This document shows, piece after piece, positions 6,026 to 7,023 of a stretch of DNA of 7,023 nt; position 1 is the first letter of the stretch, and the number at the start of each line of letters is the position of its first letter. Under the pieces are notes generated by a model. That model saw nothing but the letters and a program-made list of their open reading frames with translations. It was not told the origin of the DNA and searched no databases. The position numbers and the translations under genes are program-made. Source of the DNA: Planctomycetota bacterium (GTDB lineage Bacteria; Planctomycetota; Planctomycetia; Pirellulales; Pirellulaceae); assembly GCA_019347795.1 (NCBI GenBank), contig JAHWKS010000281.1:1-7023 (forward strand). Direction: 5' to 3'.

Positions 6026-6897
6026 GCGAAAAACACCCGCTCCGCGGTCTTGCGGAGCAGCCGGTTGCGGTCGCTGTCGGTGAGGAAGTCGCACCGCAGG
6101 CGGATCAGGTCGATGGACGCCTGGTACGTATGCGGCGGGACGACTTGGAAAGGACCATCGCTCGCCCACATCAGCCGCTCCGGACCGTAGGCGTCCAGCA
6201 CGCGGCGGATCATCGGGATCAGGTCCGTGTACGGCGGCGTCTTCTGGCCCAATGCATAGAAGGCGGAGACCTTCACCGTGACGTTCTTGTGTTTCGAGAG
6301 AGCACAGAGGTTCGCCAGGTCCCGCTCGCGGATCGTGCCGTCGATCCCGACGCGGGCGAAATGATCGATCACGACCGGTGTCTCGGGAAATTCACGGCAG
6401 GCGCGGTCGACCGACGGCAGAAACTCCGGGTCGATGAGGCAGCACATGTTGAGGCCGGTTTCGGCCCCCTGGCGCCACATCGTCCGCATCCCCTCGCCGC
6501 TGAGCCATTGGTCGGGCTTGCGGTCGCCGGGCCGGATGCGAAAGCCGCGCACACCTTGCTTCTGCAACTCCGCCATCCGCTCCGCCGGCCGATCATTCTC
6601 ATCGATAACCGCCACGCCGGAGAAGACGCCGGGATGCTTCTTCATCACGTCCAGCATGTATGAGTTGTCGTAGCCGTAGAAGCTCATCTGGATGAGCGTG
6701 ACCCGCGAAACGCCGGCGGGCCGGGCGTGATGGAACAGCTCCTCGGGCGTGAAGCTGGGCGGCTGCATGTCCTCCTTCTGGTATCCGGGCGCCAGCGGAT
6801 AGGTCCGTACGTCGGGAGTCCATACGTGAACGTGAGCGTCGATGTAGCCGATGTCCCGGTCGTCGCCCGGCTGTGCAGCGGCGTCGCCGGCCTTCAT
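6022..6897 (-). CDS. Amidohydrolase-family metal-dependent hydrolase (lactonase-like, COG3618 type)
   Basis: The 291-residue product has the amidohydrolase-2 TIM-barrel fold, whose members include L-fuconolactonase and 2-pyrone-4,6-dicarboxylate lactonase. Key motifs are IDAHVHVW (19-26, metal ligands His22 and His24), FRIRPGD (119-125), VVIDHFARVG (175-184, His179), VKVSAFYAL (208-216) and WASDGPFQV (244-252, catalytic Asp247). The length suits the family. ATG at 6895-6897 follows AGGG closely. The N-terminus as annotated has no signal peptide. Directly upstream in the same frame, however, lies a twin-arginine sequence cut off by TGA (see the separate entry), so the ancestral protein was probably exported. 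The stop overlaps the DUF1501 start by four bases. The substrate cannot be deduced; a sugar lactone is one possibility. Confidence 0.87.
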   Translation of the reverse strand: MKAGDAAAQPGDDRDIGYIDAHVHVWTPDVRTYPLAPGYQKEDMQPPSFTPEELFHHARPAGVSRVTLIQMSFYGYDNSYMLDVMKKHPGVFSGVAVIDENDRPAERMAELQKQGVRGFRIRPGDRKPDQWLSGEGMRTMWRQGAETGLNMCCLIDPEFLPSVDRACREFPETPVVIDHFARVGIDGTIRERDLANLCALSKHKNVTVKVSAFYALGQKTPPYTDLIPMIRRVLDAYGPERLMWASDGPFQVVPPHTYQASIDLIRLRCDFLTDSDRNRLLRKTAERVFFA

Positions 6898-6906
6898 CGC
6901 CCTAAC

Positions 6907-6992
6907 TCACGATGCGAGACCGGCTTGCACGAAGCGGCGCCGCGTGAGGCGACAAGGCGTTTGCGGATCGGTGGACTTAGTGGCGACTTCAT
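6907..6992 (-). pseudogene. Decayed Tat signal peptide of the amidohydrolase
   Basis: In the reading frame of the amidohydrolase, the minus strand at 6907-6951 reads RLTRRRFVQAGLAS and then TGA (6907-6909), with only three codons between that stop and the ATG at 6897. RRRFVQAGLA is a classic twin-arginine motif. No start codon exists upstream in this frame: TAG lies at 7009-7011. An ATG at 6990-6992 in another frame gives MKSPLSPPIRKRL, so one frameshift would join it to the Tat motif. That reading ends as ATGA over the amidohydrolase start. Two lesions are therefore needed to explain it. It could be real gene decay or sequence/assembly error. Confidence 0.55.
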
Positions 6993-7023
6993 CGAGCGAG
7001 GCGGAGGTCTACGAGCTTACCGC
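6980..7023 (+). CDS. Possible start of a divergent plus-strand gene (partial)
   Basis: A GTG at 6980-6982, five bases after GGTGG, opens a frame reading MATSSSEAEVYELT to the window edge. GTG at 6971 in the same frame is an alternative. Of the 14 codons, 11 end in G or C. The piece is too short to assign, and it overlaps the decayed leader on the other strand, so it may be chance. Confidence 0.22.
   Translation, partial: MATSSSEAEVYELT

Noticed and set aside
6026..6169. Upstream extension of the DUF1501 frame to an ATG at 6169
   Set aside because: The added residues are Pro/Arg-rich antifamily sequence inside the amidohydrolase gene. The GTG at 6025 gives a proper Tat signal and a GTGA overlap.
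6894..6992. Separate 32-residue peptide gene starting MKSPLSPPIRKRL
   Set aside because: It is more simply explained as the out-of-frame start of the decayed Tat leader. It has no Shine-Dalgarno sequence, and its second half is the shadow of the RRRFVQAG frame.

Overview
This is a GC-rich bacterial window in which almost every gene lies on the minus strand. The gene content points to Planctomycetota, probably a Pirellulales-like lineage. It has a Tat-exported DUF1501 protein, a small lipoprotein of a type I associate with that phylum, a Tat-exported sugar isomerase/epimerase-like barrel and a VTT membrane protein. It also has short heptamer/octamer tandem repeats at gene boundaries. The lineage is inferred from gene families, not from a marker gene.

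Layout, read in the direction of transcription from right to left. (1) At 6894-7023 is the leader of the first operon. It holds the remains of a twin-arginine signal sequence in frame with, but cut off from, the downstream gene, and perhaps the start of a divergent plus-strand gene. (2) At 3052-6897 are an amidohydrolase (6022-6897), a DUF1501 protein (4451-6025, coupled by a 4-base GTGA overlap), a conserved lipoprotein (3789-4430) and an HNH endonuclease-family gene (3052-3642). This run is closed by a strong intrinsic terminator (2987-3042). (3) At 64-2957 is a second probable operon: an exported AP-endonuclease-2/xylose-isomerase-like TIM barrel (2010-2957), a divergent enolase (729-1997) and a VTT/DedA-type membrane protein (64-696). 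A promoter candidate sits directly after the terminator. (4) At 1-63 is the 3' end of a convergent plus-strand gene. Its stop and that of the VTT gene together form the palindrome TGATCA.

How the genes may work together: three proteins carry twin-arginine signals and a fourth has a decayed one, so much of the window encodes exported or surface proteins. The amidohydrolase (lactonase-like fold), the isomerase-like barrel and the enolase paralogue could be steps of a sugar or sugar-acid pathway, but no substrate can be read from the sequence.

I see no CRISPR array, prophage, transposon, RNA gene or recognisable defence system. The points most worth a second look are the lost Tat signal of the amidohydrolase, the enolase with two altered active-site residues, and the small tandem repeats at gene ends, one of which supplies stop codons in all three frames.
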